A stretch of DNA of 64,000 bases. It comes from Flavobacterium magnum. GTDB lineage: Bacteria; Bacteroidota; Bacteroidia; Flavobacteriales; Flavobacteriaceae. This document shows, piece after piece, positions 54,441 to 62,835 of the stretch. The notes beneath the pieces were generated by a model. It saw nothing but the letters and a program-made list of their open reading frames with translations, had not been told where the DNA came from and did no database searches. The DNA is taken from assembly GCF_003055625.1 (NCBI RefSeq), contig NZ_CP028811.1, positions 1,116,001 to 1,180,000 of the forward strand, read 5' to 3'. Made by a program: the position numbers and the translations under genes. Positions within the stretch are counted from its first letter, which is position 1. Every line of letters starts with the position of its first letter.

Positions 54441-55186
54441 TGGCATTTGATAAAATTTCGGCAGTGATCGTAGAAGATGAGCGGGCCGCGCGCGAAGCCT
54501 TAAAGAGTTACATCTCGAAATACTGCCCGCAGGTGGTCGTGACCGGCGAAGCCCAGGACATCCGCGAAGCCGTGCCCCTGTTGCATGATACGCAGCCGCA
54601 ATTGGTATTTCTCGATGTCGAAATGCCGTTTGGCAATGCGTTTGACGTGCTCGAAGCCTGTAAGGATTTGCAATTCGAAACCATTTTTGTGACCGCATTT
54701 TCGGAATATTCGCTCAGGGCCCTGAACCAAAGCGCTGCGTATTACCTGCTCAAGCCCATCAGTATTGAAGAGCTGATCCTGGCGGTAAACAAGGTCCAGC
54801 ACCAGATCCGCAACCAGGAAATCCTGAACCGCAACAAAATCATCCTTGACAATTTCCGCGAACCGAAACCGGAAAAGCAGCAGGTAATCTTACCAACCCT
54901 CGAAGGATTTGAAGTCGTCAGGATGGAAGACATCGTACGGCTGCGCGGCAATGGTAATTTCACCGATTTGTACCTGACTGACGGCAACAGGAAAATGGTG
55001 TGCCGGTTCCTGAAACATTTTTCCGAAATCCTGCCGCTGCCGTTTTTGCGCATCCACAAGTCGCACATCGTCAACCTGCATTTCGTAAAATCGTATAACA
55101 AGGGAGGCTTCCTGACCTTACACGACGGCGCTGAAATAGAAGTCTCACCAACATACAAGGAGGCGTTCCTGAAGCATTTCCGCTAA
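54437..55186 (+). CDS. LytTR-family response regulator
   Basis: 249 residues. Receiver with acidic residues E13-D14, phospho-acceptor D60 (LVFLDVEMPFG) and Lys in YYLLKPISIE. C-terminal LytTR DNA-binding domain (MEDIVRLRGNGNFTDLYLTD; FLRIHKSHIVNLHFVKSYNK). It forms a two-component system with the kinase just upstream. The stop overlaps the stop of the convergent AsmA-like/GT51 gene by 3 bp. Confidence 0.94.
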   Translation: MMAFDKISAVIVEDERAAREALKSYISKYCPQVVVTGEAQDIREAVPLLHDTQPQLVFLDVEMPFGNAFDVLEACKDLQFETIFVTAFSEYSLRALNQSAAYYLLKPISIEELILAVNKVQHQIRNQEILNRNKIILDNFREPKPEKQQVILPTLEGFEVVRMEDIVRLRGNGNFTDLYLTDGNRKMVCRFLKHFSEILPLPFLRIHKSHIVNLHFVKSYNKGGFLTLHDGAEIEVSPTYKEAFLKHFR

Positions 55187-57147
55187 AATTCGAACTCCTC
55201 GTCGATCCGCAGGGAATCCACCCGGGTTGTGTCTTTGGCAGTAATCCTGATGTAGTTTTTTGCAGGACCGTTGATAATCACCGGCAGCGATTTATAAATG
55301 GTGTCTTCGGCGCTGAGTACGCCGCGCCGCAACATCAGGTTGGTCAGTCCGGCATGGTTTTTCCTGACGTACGAACGCAGGTTTCCTTCGCCGTCAAACT
55401 GCCACATGAACCGCTTCGGGCTTGGTATAATGCCGGCCAGGTACAGGCACTCGTTGAGCGAAAGCTCGGACGGGCTTTTTTGGAAATAAAAACGACTTGC
55501 CTCACCGATGCCGTACACATTCGGGCCCCATTCAATAATGTTGAAATACACTTCGAGCATCCGCTCCTTGCTTGCGATGCGGTTGTTTTCCAGGATGTAC
55601 ACGAGCAATATTTCTTCGAGTTTGCGCGACAAGGTTTTTTCCCTGGTGAGGAATACATTCTTAATCAACTGCATGCTGATGGTGCTAGCGCCACGGGAGA
55701 ATTTTTTGGTCCTGATGTTCTTGATGATGGATTGCTTGAAGGCTTCGCTGATGAATCCGCGGTGTGAGAAGAACGAAGGGTCTTCGGTAGTGAGCACCGA
55801 TTTACGGAGATAAGGCGAAATCTGGCTGAGCGGTGTGTAATTGGGATTCGCCTGCCCGACAAGTATTCCCCTTTGCTCGCGGCCATTTTCGATGGCATGA
55901 TAGACGAAATCGCCGTTGAGTTTGTTGAGGTTGGCGTCTCCGTACTTAATGATTTTCAGGCCCTCTTTTTGAAGTTTACTATCGAAAACCAAAGCACCGG
56001 GCTTGTTTTTATTGAACATGAAGTCGAGGTTGTAGCTGAAACTGCCTTCAGTTTCCATGCCCTGGAAATGGGTAAAAAGGCCGTCGGGCAGCGACGAGAT
56101 GAAATCCTGCGCCTGCATTTTGGGTATGGCTACTTTTAAACGGTAAATCGTATCGGATGCCGTATCGTATGATAAAAACGGATGGAACCTGAGCGCATTG
56201 AGGCGTACCGTTGAGGTGCTGTCGACCGAAACGAAATTTTCACCCAACAGGAAGCGGTAGTCAAACCGTGCATTCTTGATGATGACATCTTTGCTTGCGA
56301 TCCGGCGGTGGTTGATCCTGAGGTTGGCAATCGAGGCAAATCCGTCGATATGCAGTTCGTCGCCGTCCATGTCGATGTTGTCAACCTTCACCCGAATCGA
56401 ATCGAAGCTGGACTTTAAGTGGTACCGTTCGTCGAGATACGGAACGCGGATTGCGCCCGTATCAATATTGAAAAACCGGATGTCGGCCTTGTTGTCCCTC
56501 GGGTCGGCGAAACCGGTAATCCGCCAGTTTTGTGAAAAGTTGTTCGTTCGCACATTGATGGCCGTTTCCAGTTGCTTGTCAATCAGGCTGAGTTTGCTGA
56601 AATTGATGTTAGCCTGCTTGCCATTGTCGTTCAGCCTGAAGGCCAGATTTTCCAGCTTCATGTCAGTAGGGATAAGGTTCAGCGCCTTTGAAATCAGACG
56701 ATAGGCAAACTCGGCGTAATCCCTTTTTTCGCTGGGCAGGTCTTCGGACTTATCCTTTTTCAGGAAGGCATCAAAGTTTTTGACGTTTCCTTTTTTGACC
56801 AGTTGTACAAAGCCGTCGTGGATTTCGAGTGTTCCGATCTGCACATTGCCCGTCAGCAGTTTCCAGAAACTGACGCTTGTCCGTATTTTTCTGATATTGA
56901 AAAGCGTGTCGGCATTTTTCGGAACCAAAGAAACACCTTCAGCGTTAATCCCGCAAAAACCTTCAAACGATGCTTTTTTTACAGCAAATGTGCTGTTGTA
57001 TTCGCGATCCATTTTGCCTGATACGCGTGCAATGGCTTGTTCAAGCAGGGTATTCCTGAATATAAAAAACCCCGCAATGACAAGGATTACGAATACTGCG
57101 GTGATTTTTAATGCTAAAAAGGTTTTCTGTTTCCTGCTCCTCGCCAT
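55183..57147 (-). CDS. AsmA-like and GT51 peptidoglycan glycosyltransferase fusion protein
   Basis: 654 residues from ATG 57147. N-terminal membrane anchor (FLALKITAVFVILVIAGFFI), then ~390 residues of beta-rich AsmA/DUF748-like sequence (SFWKLLTGNVQIGTLEIHDG; KMQAQDFISSLPDG). The C-terminal GT51 lytic/biosynthetic transglycosylase domain has TTEDPSFFSHRG (catalytic Glu), RGASTISMQLIKNVFLTREK, RKLEEILLVYILE and EVYFNIIEWGPNVYGI. No transpeptidase domain. It would polymerise lipid II glycan strands at the outer face of the inner membrane, possibly with a lipid-transport-like partner domain. Confidence 0.9.
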   Translation of the reverse strand: MARSRKQKTFLALKITAVFVILVIAGFFIFRNTLLEQAIARVSGKMDREYNSTFAVKKASFEGFCGINAEGVSLVPKNADTLFNIRKIRTSVSFWKLLTGNVQIGTLEIHDGFVQLVKKGNVKNFDAFLKKDKSEDLPSEKRDYAEFAYRLISKALNLIPTDMKLENLAFRLNDNGKQANINFSKLSLIDKQLETAINVRTNNFSQNWRITGFADPRDNKADIRFFNIDTGAIRVPYLDERYHLKSSFDSIRVKVDNIDMDGDELHIDGFASIANLRINHRRIASKDVIIKNARFDYRFLLGENFVSVDSTSTVRLNALRFHPFLSYDTASDTIYRLKVAIPKMQAQDFISSLPDGLFTHFQGMETEGSFSYNLDFMFNKNKPGALVFDSKLQKEGLKIIKYGDANLNKLNGDFVYHAIENGREQRGILVGQANPNYTPLSQISPYLRKSVLTTEDPSFFSHRGFISEAFKQSIIKNIRTKKFSRGASTISMQLIKNVFLTREKTLSRKLEEILLVYILENNRIASKERMLEVYFNIIEWGPNVYGIGEASRFYFQKSPSELSLNECLYLAGIIPSPKRFMWQFDGEGNLRSYVRKNHAGLTNLMLRRGVLSAEDTIYKSLPVIINGPAKNYIRITAKDTTRVDSLRIDEEFEF

Positions 57148-57162
57148 GTACAATAGTAATTT

Positions 57163-58521
57163 TTATCCGAACAGTTCTCCGGCCACTTCTTCAATCCTCC
57201 CGACCATCAGTACCTTAATGCCAAAGTCTTTTACAGGGATTTTATTGTGCTTCGATACAAAAATACTCGAAAATCCGAGTTTCTCGGCTTCCTGTATGCG
57301 TTGTTCGATACGATTTACCGGACGTATTTCGCCGGAAAGCCCGACTTCCGCAGCAAAACAAAAATCTTTTCCTACAGGAATATCTTCGTTCGAGGAAAGG
57401 ATTGCTGCCACTACGGCGAGGTCTATTGCCGGATCGTCTACGGTGATACCTCCGGTGATGTTCAGGAAAACGTCCTTGGTACCGAGTCTGAAGCCGGCGC
57501 GTTTTTCCAGGACAGCTAAGATCATGTTGAGCCTTTTGGCATTGTACCCGGTCGTGCTCCGTTGTGGCGTGCCATAGACTGCAGTGCTGACCAACGCCTG
57601 GATTTCGATCATCAGCGGACGCATGCCTTCCATGGTGGATGCGATGGCCGTACCGGATAATTCCTCACTTTTCGGTGAAATCAGTATTTCAGACGGATTG
57701 GATACTTCGCGCAGTCCGCTGCCCTGCATTTCATAAATGCCCAATTCCGCGGTAGAGCCGAAACGATTTTTCAGCGAGCGCAGGATACGGTATACATGGT
57801 TGCGGTCGCCTTCAAACTGCAACACGGTATCGACCATGTGCTCGAGGATTTTCGGCCCGGCAATGCTGCCGTCTTTGGTAATATGCCCGATAAGGATGAC
57901 GGGGACGTTCGTTTCTTTGGCAAATTTGATCAGTTCCGCGGTGCATTCCCGGATTTGCAAAATACTTCCGGGGGAGGCTTCGATGTAATCCGTATGCAGC
58001 GTTTGTATTGAATCGATGATGACGACTTCTGGCTCGATTTCACGAATCTGGTGAAAGATGTGCTGGGTTTTGGTTTCGGTTAAAATGTAGCAGTTGTTGG
58101 CGCGGCTGGTAATCCGTTCCGCGCGCATTTTAATCTGCTTCTGGCTTTCTTCGCCTGAAACATACAAGGTACGGTAAGGCAGTTTGAGCGAAATCTGCAG
58201 CAGCAGTGTGCTTTTGCCGATGCCGGGTTCGCCGCCCAGCAGGATTAACGATCCGGGCACGATGCCGCCGCCGAGGACACGGTTCAATTCGCCGTCGAGG
58301 CTGTCCATCCGGATTTCCTGCGCCGAATCGATTTCTTCGATTTTAAGGGGTTTGGCCGCTTTCTTATTTTCGGCCGACGGCTTCCAGGACGTTTTTTCCT
58401 CTTTCTGTATGACCTCCTCCACAATCGTGTTCCACTGCTTGCAGGCGTTACACTGTCCCTGCCATTTTGGGTACTGTGTCCCGCAATGCTGGCAAAAAAA
58501 AGCCGTCTTTATTTTCGACAT
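57163..58521 (-). CDS. radA: DNA repair protein RadA
   Basis: 452 residues. Zinc finger C10-x2-C13...C24-x2-C27 at the N-terminus, Walker A GGEPGIGKST near residue 96, the RadA-specific KNRFG motif (LKNRFGSTAELG) and a C-terminal Lon-protease-like domain (inactive). A RecA-family branch-migration helicase used in recombinational repair. Start overlaps the stop of the upstream esterase-like gene (TAATG). Confidence 0.96.
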   Translation of the reverse strand: MSKIKTAFFCQHCGTQYPKWQGQCNACKQWNTIVEEVIQKEEKTSWKPSAENKKAAKPLKIEEIDSAQEIRMDSLDGELNRVLGGGIVPGSLILLGGEPGIGKSTLLLQISLKLPYRTLYVSGEESQKQIKMRAERITSRANNCYILTETKTQHIFHQIREIEPEVVIIDSIQTLHTDYIEASPGSILQIRECTAELIKFAKETNVPVILIGHITKDGSIAGPKILEHMVDTVLQFEGDRNHVYRILRSLKNRFGSTAELGIYEMQGSGLREVSNPSEILISPKSEELSGTAIASTMEGMRPLMIEIQALVSTAVYGTPQRSTTGYNAKRLNMILAVLEKRAGFRLGTKDVFLNITGGITVDDPAIDLAVVAAILSSNEDIPVGKDFCFAAEVGLSGEIRPVNRIEQRIQEAEKLGFSSIFVSKHNKIPVKDFGIKVLMVGRIEEVAGELFG

Positions 58522-59669
58522 TATTTGCTTCCTCCTTTTTTTAATTCATCTGCTTTTTCGAGCATCATGTCTTTGGTAAGGTCCCCGATTTCGTCCATCA
58601 GGTATGCGTTCTGATAGGCTTTCGCGGCTTTTTTGGTATCGCCGGTTTTTTCATAAAACAATCCCATCTCATATTGGGAGAGCATCGCTTTGGGATAGCT
58701 TTTTTTGGCCATGGCCGCTAATTTTTCGAGTTCGTCAAAAGCGTTGTTCTTAATGATGGCCGCTTCAATCGCTTTGAAATCACTGATCCTCACGGGCATT
58801 TTCATGCCGTACGATTTTTCAATAATGTCGTATTTCTTGACCAGGTAATCGACATAGCCTTTCTCCATCTTGACAATCTTTTCCTGAAACTCCGCCGTGG
58901 AAATGGGTTGGTATTGCCCGAAAATGTGGTAAAGTGATGCCGGAATGCCGTACAGGACCAGTGAATAGTGCGACGCACCCTTGAACTCATCATATTCGTA
59001 ATACACGTTAGCATGCAATACGGTTTTGATGTTGTTATCGAGCGTGCGCATATCGGCAAGGTTCTTCTTAAGGTCGCCATCGCCGCTGGCCATATAGTAG
59101 AAAATCGGTTTTTTGGTGGTTTGCAGCATGACGGGGATGCGTTCCATCATTTGTTCGCCGAATTCAGGGCTGAAGCAGATATAGGCGTTAAACAGCGGGT
59201 TTTCCTTGTACAGAAAGAGGTTCAGGAAGCCTGCGGTGACATCGTGCCCGCCGATAATCCGGAATGGAGACAGTCGGTATTTCTTTTCCAGTGCGGGCAG
59301 CAGTTCGGTCCCGATGAATTCAAAAAATGACGCGCCGGTCTCTGTGGGCAATCCTTCCTCGTTCATTACCGAATCGGCTTCGCGTTCGCCGTTGCTGTTC
59401 TGGTTCAACGCGACAATCACGACTTCAGGGAGGTCGTCCCAGTAATTGCCATATGCAAGCGCCCCATCATACGCGTCAAGCAGGTATTCCCCATCCAAAA
59501 GCAGTAATAACGGGTATTTACGGTCTTTATTTTTGCCATAGGACAGCGGGAGGGACACGGTAAATTCGCGATCCATATTCATTTTTTCGGAGAATATGGT
59601 GTCGCGGCTTCTTTGTGAAAACGCGGGGAGGCAGCCGAGGAAAGCCAGTAGAATAATTATTTTTTTCAT
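58521..59669 (-). CDS. Secreted esterase-like protein with altered nucleophile and C-terminal TPR
   Basis: 382 residues. Signal peptide to ~18 (ending AFSQ). Esterase D/Fes-like alpha/beta hydrolase region (YPLLLLLDGEYLLDAYDG; VVIVALNQN) in which the nucleophile elbow reads GGHDVTAGF where active esterases have GHSMGG; the Ser is Asp. The C-terminal ~110 residues contain a TPR-like segment (EMGLFYEKTGDTKKAAKAYQ). A non-hydrolytic or altered role is inferred. Followed directly by radA with overlapping stop and start codons. Confidence 0.85.
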   Translation of the reverse strand: MKKIIILLAFLGCLPAFSQRSRDTIFSEKMNMDREFTVSLPLSYGKNKDRKYPLLLLLDGEYLLDAYDGALAYGNYWDDLPEVVIVALNQNSNGEREADSVMNEEGLPTETGASFFEFIGTELLPALEKKYRLSPFRIIGGHDVTAGFLNLFLYKENPLFNAYICFSPEFGEQMMERIPVMLQTTKKPIFYYMASGDGDLKKNLADMRTLDNNIKTVLHANVYYEYDEFKGASHYSLVLYGIPASLYHIFGQYQPISTAEFQEKIVKMEKGYVDYLVKKYDIIEKSYGMKMPVRISDFKAIEAAIIKNNAFDELEKLAAMAKKSYPKAMLSQYEMGLFYEKTGDTKKAAKAYQNAYLMDEIGDLTKDMMLEKADELKKGGSK

Positions 59670-59726
59670 AGCCCGTTGACGATTAAAGGAATGGATCCAT
59701 TTAAAACAGTCGGGGAAGTTAAGAAA

Positions 59727-60689
59727 TTATTTTTTTCTATTCAGGATGGGCAGCAGGAAAATTGAGATGATTCCGGTAATAATCGCCAGTAATACCTGAG
59801 AAAACCATACGATCCAGCCAAAGGCGCTTCCGGCTGTTTCGGCAATGCCGTAGAAAAACAGGATCTTGGCCATCAGTACCGGATAGGTCCCGAAGCCGCT
59901 GCTGGTGATTGCAATGGTTACACTACCTACAAGGAAGGACGACAACACTGCGCCAAAACCGATGTCACTGGTTTCCTGCAGCGTGAAAATGGTGATGTAA
60001 AACATGGCGAGGTAACTCACCCAGATAAAGAGGGTATGGAACAGGTAGGGCCATTTTTTTTCCATCCGTACCACGCTAAGCATGCCTTCCTTGAGTCCTG
60101 AAATTTTTGCCTTCAGTGACAGGATGAATTTCATCCTGGAATAGAAATAAAGCAGCAGCGCAATGATGGCAAGGGTTCCGCCGATGACAAGCAGATAAAT
60201 CGTTTCGCGCAGCGGGATTTTGTCCAACACGAATTTCTTGACCGCCTCAAATTGCAGCAGCACGGTGAGCAGCATTAGGAAAAGCAGCACGATCGAATCG
60301 ACAATGCGTTCGGCAACAATGCTTCCGAAACCTTTGTCAAACGGGATGTTGTCGTATTTTTTTACGATGAGCGCACGGGAGAACTCGCCCGATCTCGGAA
60401 TGGTCATGTTCATCAGGTAGCCCACCGATATGGCCATGAAATTGTTCGCAAATGAACTTTTGTAGCCCATATGTTCCAGCGAAAATTTCCAGCGGTAGGC
60501 GCGGGAGAGGTTACCCAGATTGGCGATGATAAGTGAGATGATCACGTAAAAATAATCTGCCCTGCGGAAATGCGTCTTGATTTCCTTCAGCTGGGCCGGC
60601 GTGAACTTGTCGTACGTGTAATATATCAGGAAAACCCCCAGCAAAAGCGGGAGCAATATGGAAAGCCATTTTGTAACCTGTTTTTTCAC
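59727..60689 (-). CDS. YbhN/UPF0104-type flippase-like membrane protein
   Basis: 320 residues from GTG 60689, with about 8 transmembrane helices. Conserved positions include YRWKFSLEHMGYKSSFANNF, the motif PRSGEFSRALIVKKYDNIPF and ERIVDS, typical of the lysylphosphatidylglycerol synthetase transmembrane (UPF0104) family. Possibly translocates a lipid; substrate unknown. Starts 3 bp after panD (same strand), so all three are one operon. Confidence 0.9.
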   Translation of the reverse strand: MKKQVTKWLSILLPLLLGVFLIYYTYDKFTPAQLKEIKTHFRRADYFYVIISLIIANLGNLSRAYRWKFSLEHMGYKSSFANNFMAISVGYLMNMTIPRSGEFSRALIVKKYDNIPFDKGFGSIVAERIVDSIVLLFLMLLTVLLQFEAVKKFVLDKIPLRETIYLLVIGGTLAIIALLLYFYSRMKFILSLKAKISGLKEGMLSVVRMEKKWPYLFHTLFIWVSYLAMFYITIFTLQETSDIGFGAVLSSFLVGSVTIAITSSGFGTYPVLMAKILFFYGIAETAGSAFGWIVWFSQVLLAIITGIISIFLLPILNRKK

Positions 60690-60692
60690 CGG

Positions 60693-61043
60693 TTATGTCA
60701 GCGAATTGTCCTTTTCATTCGGAAAGACAAGCGAAGGCTTGAAGGATTTCGCTTCTTCGAAGTCAAGGATTCCGTATGAGATGATGATGATGATGTCGCC
60801 TTTCTGTACCTTGCGCGCTGCCGGGCCGTTTAAGGTGATGTCGCCGCTGTTGCGGTTTCCTTTGATGGCATAGGTTTCAAGTCGCTCCCCGTTGTTGATG
60901 TTGACGATGGATACCTTTTCGCCTTCAATAATATTGGCGGCTTCCATTAAAGCCTCATCAATGGTGATGCTGCCGATATAATTCAGGTCGGCGCCGGTAA
61001 CGCTGACGCGGTGTATTTTTGATTTTACTACTTCAATCTGCAT
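60693..61043 (-). CDS. panD: Aspartate 1-decarboxylase
   Basis: 116 residues from ATG 61043 ([20 protein letters not shown]). The self-processing site is Gly24-Ser25 in YIGSITID; cleavage makes the pyruvoyl cofactor. Converts L-aspartate to beta-alanine for pantothenate and CoA synthesis. Start is 13 bp after the panC stop, so both pantothenate genes are cotranscribed. Confidence 0.96.
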   Translation of the reverse strand: MQIEVVKSKIHRVSVTGADLNYIGSITIDEALMEAANIIEGEKVSIVNINNGERLETYAIKGNRNSGDITLNGPAARKVQKGDIIIIISYGILDFEEAKSFKPSLVFPNEKDNSLT

Positions 61044-61056
61044 GGCGCAAAAGTAA

Positions 61057-61905
61057 TTAATTAAATGAAATCGTGTCAATTAAACGGATATCCTTAACAA
61101 AAACGGCTATAAAACCACGGTATTTTTTGTTTTTGCTTTTGCGGATGACGGGCAACAGCGTGGATTCATCAGCAATTTCGAAATATTCAAGCCTGAAGTC
61201 GGCCATGCCGCTGAGCGTTTTTTCCACGAATCGTGTGACTTCCCTGGCGCTTTTGGTGTCAAACATTTTCCGCGCCTGCTGCAATGTCTTGTAGATGACC
61301 GAGGCCTGCTGTTTTTGCTGAGGGAGCAATCGCTCGTTGCGCGAACTCATGGCGAGGCCGTTTTCCTCACGGAATATCGGCATGCCTATAATATTTACCG
61401 GGATATTGTATTTGGAAACCAATTTGCGGATGACCTGCAGTTGCTGGAAATCCTTTTCGCCAAAGTAGGCGTTCGAGGGTTGCACGATGTCGAACAGCCG
61501 CCGGACCACGGTGCCCACCCCATCGAAATGCCCGGGGCGGTGGCGCCCTTCCATTTGTTTGTCGATGCCGTCGAAATCAAAGGTTTCTGAGGTCGTTTTT
61601 CCTTCATAGATGTCTTCTACAGCCGGCGCATAGACAATTACCTTGTCGCTTACCGAGCGGATTTTCTCAATATCGGCCTGAAGTGTACGTGGGTATTTCT
61701 TCAGGTCGTCCGCGTTATTGAATTGCGTCGGGTTCACGAAAATACTCATCACGGTGAGATCGTTATCCTTCAGGGATTGTGCAATGAGCGAGAGATGCCC
61801 TTGGTGCAGTGCGCCCATAGTGGGCACAAAACCTATTGCCGTGGTTTGGTCAGCCACTGATTTGAGGTATGATTTTAAATCAGACTGCCGTTCGAAAATC
61901 TGCAT
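61057..61905 (-). CDS. panC: Pantothenate synthetase
   Basis: 282 residues from ATG 61905, with ATG 61911 as a near alternative. Conserved [16 protein letters not shown] (ATP-binding HxGH), [33 protein letters not shown] and KMSKS-like MSSRNERL. Joins pantoate and beta-alanine (product of PanD) using ATP. The -7 box TAAGTTTG at 61927-61934 is 21 bp upstream. Confidence 0.96.
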   Translation of the reverse strand: MQIFERQSDLKSYLKSVADQTTAIGFVPTMGALHQGHLSLIAQSLKDNDLTVMSIFVNPTQFNNADDLKKYPRTLQADIEKIRSVSDKVIVYAPAVEDIYEGKTTSETFDFDGIDKQMEGRHRPGHFDGVGTVVRRLFDIVQPSNAYFGEKDFQQLQVIRKLVSKYNIPVNIIGMPIFREENGLAMSSRNERLLPQQKQQASVIYKTLQQARKMFDTKSAREVTRFVEKTLSGMADFRLEYFEIADESTLLPVIRKSKNKKYRGFIAVFVKDIRLIDTISFN

Positions 61906-61926
61906 GGGCATGGGATTAATAATTTG

Positions 61927-61934
61927 CAAACTTA
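61927..61934 (-). promoter_or_regulatory. -7 promoter box of the panC-panD operon
   Basis: TAAGTTTG on the minus strand, an exact TAnnTTTG match 21 bp before the panC start at 61905. Confidence 0.5.
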
Positions 61935-61965
61935 AGATATTAGCCCATAAATCCATAAAATTTTG

Positions 61966-61973
61966 TACTTTTG
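61966..61973 (+). promoter_or_regulatory. -7 promoter box of the GT5-like gene
   Basis: TACTTTTG on the plus strand, 38 bp before the ATG at 62012. Divergent to the panC promoter. Confidence 0.5.
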
Positions 61974-62011
61974 CCTGTTTTTTATCGGCAATACATAAAG
62001 CACAGTATTAT

Positions 62012-62818
62012 ATGGAGGATAAGAGGATATTGTTTGTATCATCTGAAGTGGTGCCTTACCTGGCAGAAAATGAAGTTTCTTCAATGTCATATGATGTCCC
62101 CAAAATGATTAATGATCAAGGCGGGCAGATTAGGATTTTCATGCCGAGATACGGCAATATCAACGAGCGCAGGCACCAGTTGCACGAAGTGATCAGGCTG
62201 TCCGGAATGAATCTTGTCGTCAATGACCTGGACATGCCGCTCATCATTAAAGTGGCCTCGATACCAAAAGAGCGGATTCAGGTTTATTTTATCGATAACG
62301 ATGAATACTTCAAGCGCAAGGCGACGTTCGCGGACGAAGAGGGCGTGTTGTATCCTGACAATGACGAGCGCGCTATTTTCTTTGCCAAAGGTGTGGTCGA
62401 AACGGTAAAAAAGCTCAACTGGGTTCCTGACATCATCCATGTGCACGGCTGGCTCGCAGCCATGCTCCCGATTTACATGAAGCATTATTACAAGGATGAG
62501 GCGTTGTTCGCCGACACCAAGATTGTAACCTCAGTGTATTCACAGCCTTTTGATGAGACGCTGAACATCGAAATGATCAACAAAGTCAAGTTTGACGGCA
62601 TCCCCGGCGACGCCGTTTCCGATCTTGAAACCCCTACTTACGAAAACATCATCAGGGCATCCGTATTGCATTCTGACGCGGTAATCATTGCCTCTGAGAC
62701 CATTTCCCCAAGTTTAACAAAATTTATAGAATCGTCGGGCAAACCTTTTTTACCTTTCGCCCCGAAAGACAAATTCGCAGCGGCTTACACCGATTTTTAC
62801 AAAACAAAAGTGCTATAA
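62012..62818 (+). CDS. Short glycogen/starch synthase-like protein (GT5 N-terminal domain only)
   Basis: 268 residues from ATG 62012 (MEDKRILFVSSEVVPYLAEN), preceded by its own -7 box; the long frame extending upstream was rejected. It matches the N-terminal ADP-glucose-binding half of GT5 starch synthases (KMINDQGGQIRIFMPRYGNI; FAKGVVETVKKLNWVPDIIH followed by VHGWLAAM), but the C-terminal GT-B half is missing (full enzymes are ~470 residues). Such short forms are common in Flavobacteriaceae, so this is a family rather than a truncation. Activity unproven. It is followed by the DUF4270 lipoprotein gene. Confidence 0.85.
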   Translation: MEDKRILFVSSEVVPYLAENEVSSMSYDVPKMINDQGGQIRIFMPRYGNINERRHQLHEVIRLSGMNLVVNDLDMPLIIKVASIPKERIQVYFIDNDEYFKRKATFADEEGVLYPDNDERAIFFAKGVVETVKKLNWVPDIIHVHGWLAAMLPIYMKHYYKDEALFADTKIVTSVYSQPFDETLNIEMINKVKFDGIPGDAVSDLETPTYENIIRASVLHSDAVIIASETISPSLTKFIESSGKPFLPFAPKDKFAAAYTDFYKTKVL

Positions 62819-62835
62819 ATTATTCCTGATTACCC

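Noticed and set aside
61718..62011. Upstream extension of the GT5-like gene
   Set aside because: It overlaps panC on the other strand and both divergent promoter boxes; the ATG at 62012 begins the conserved domain.
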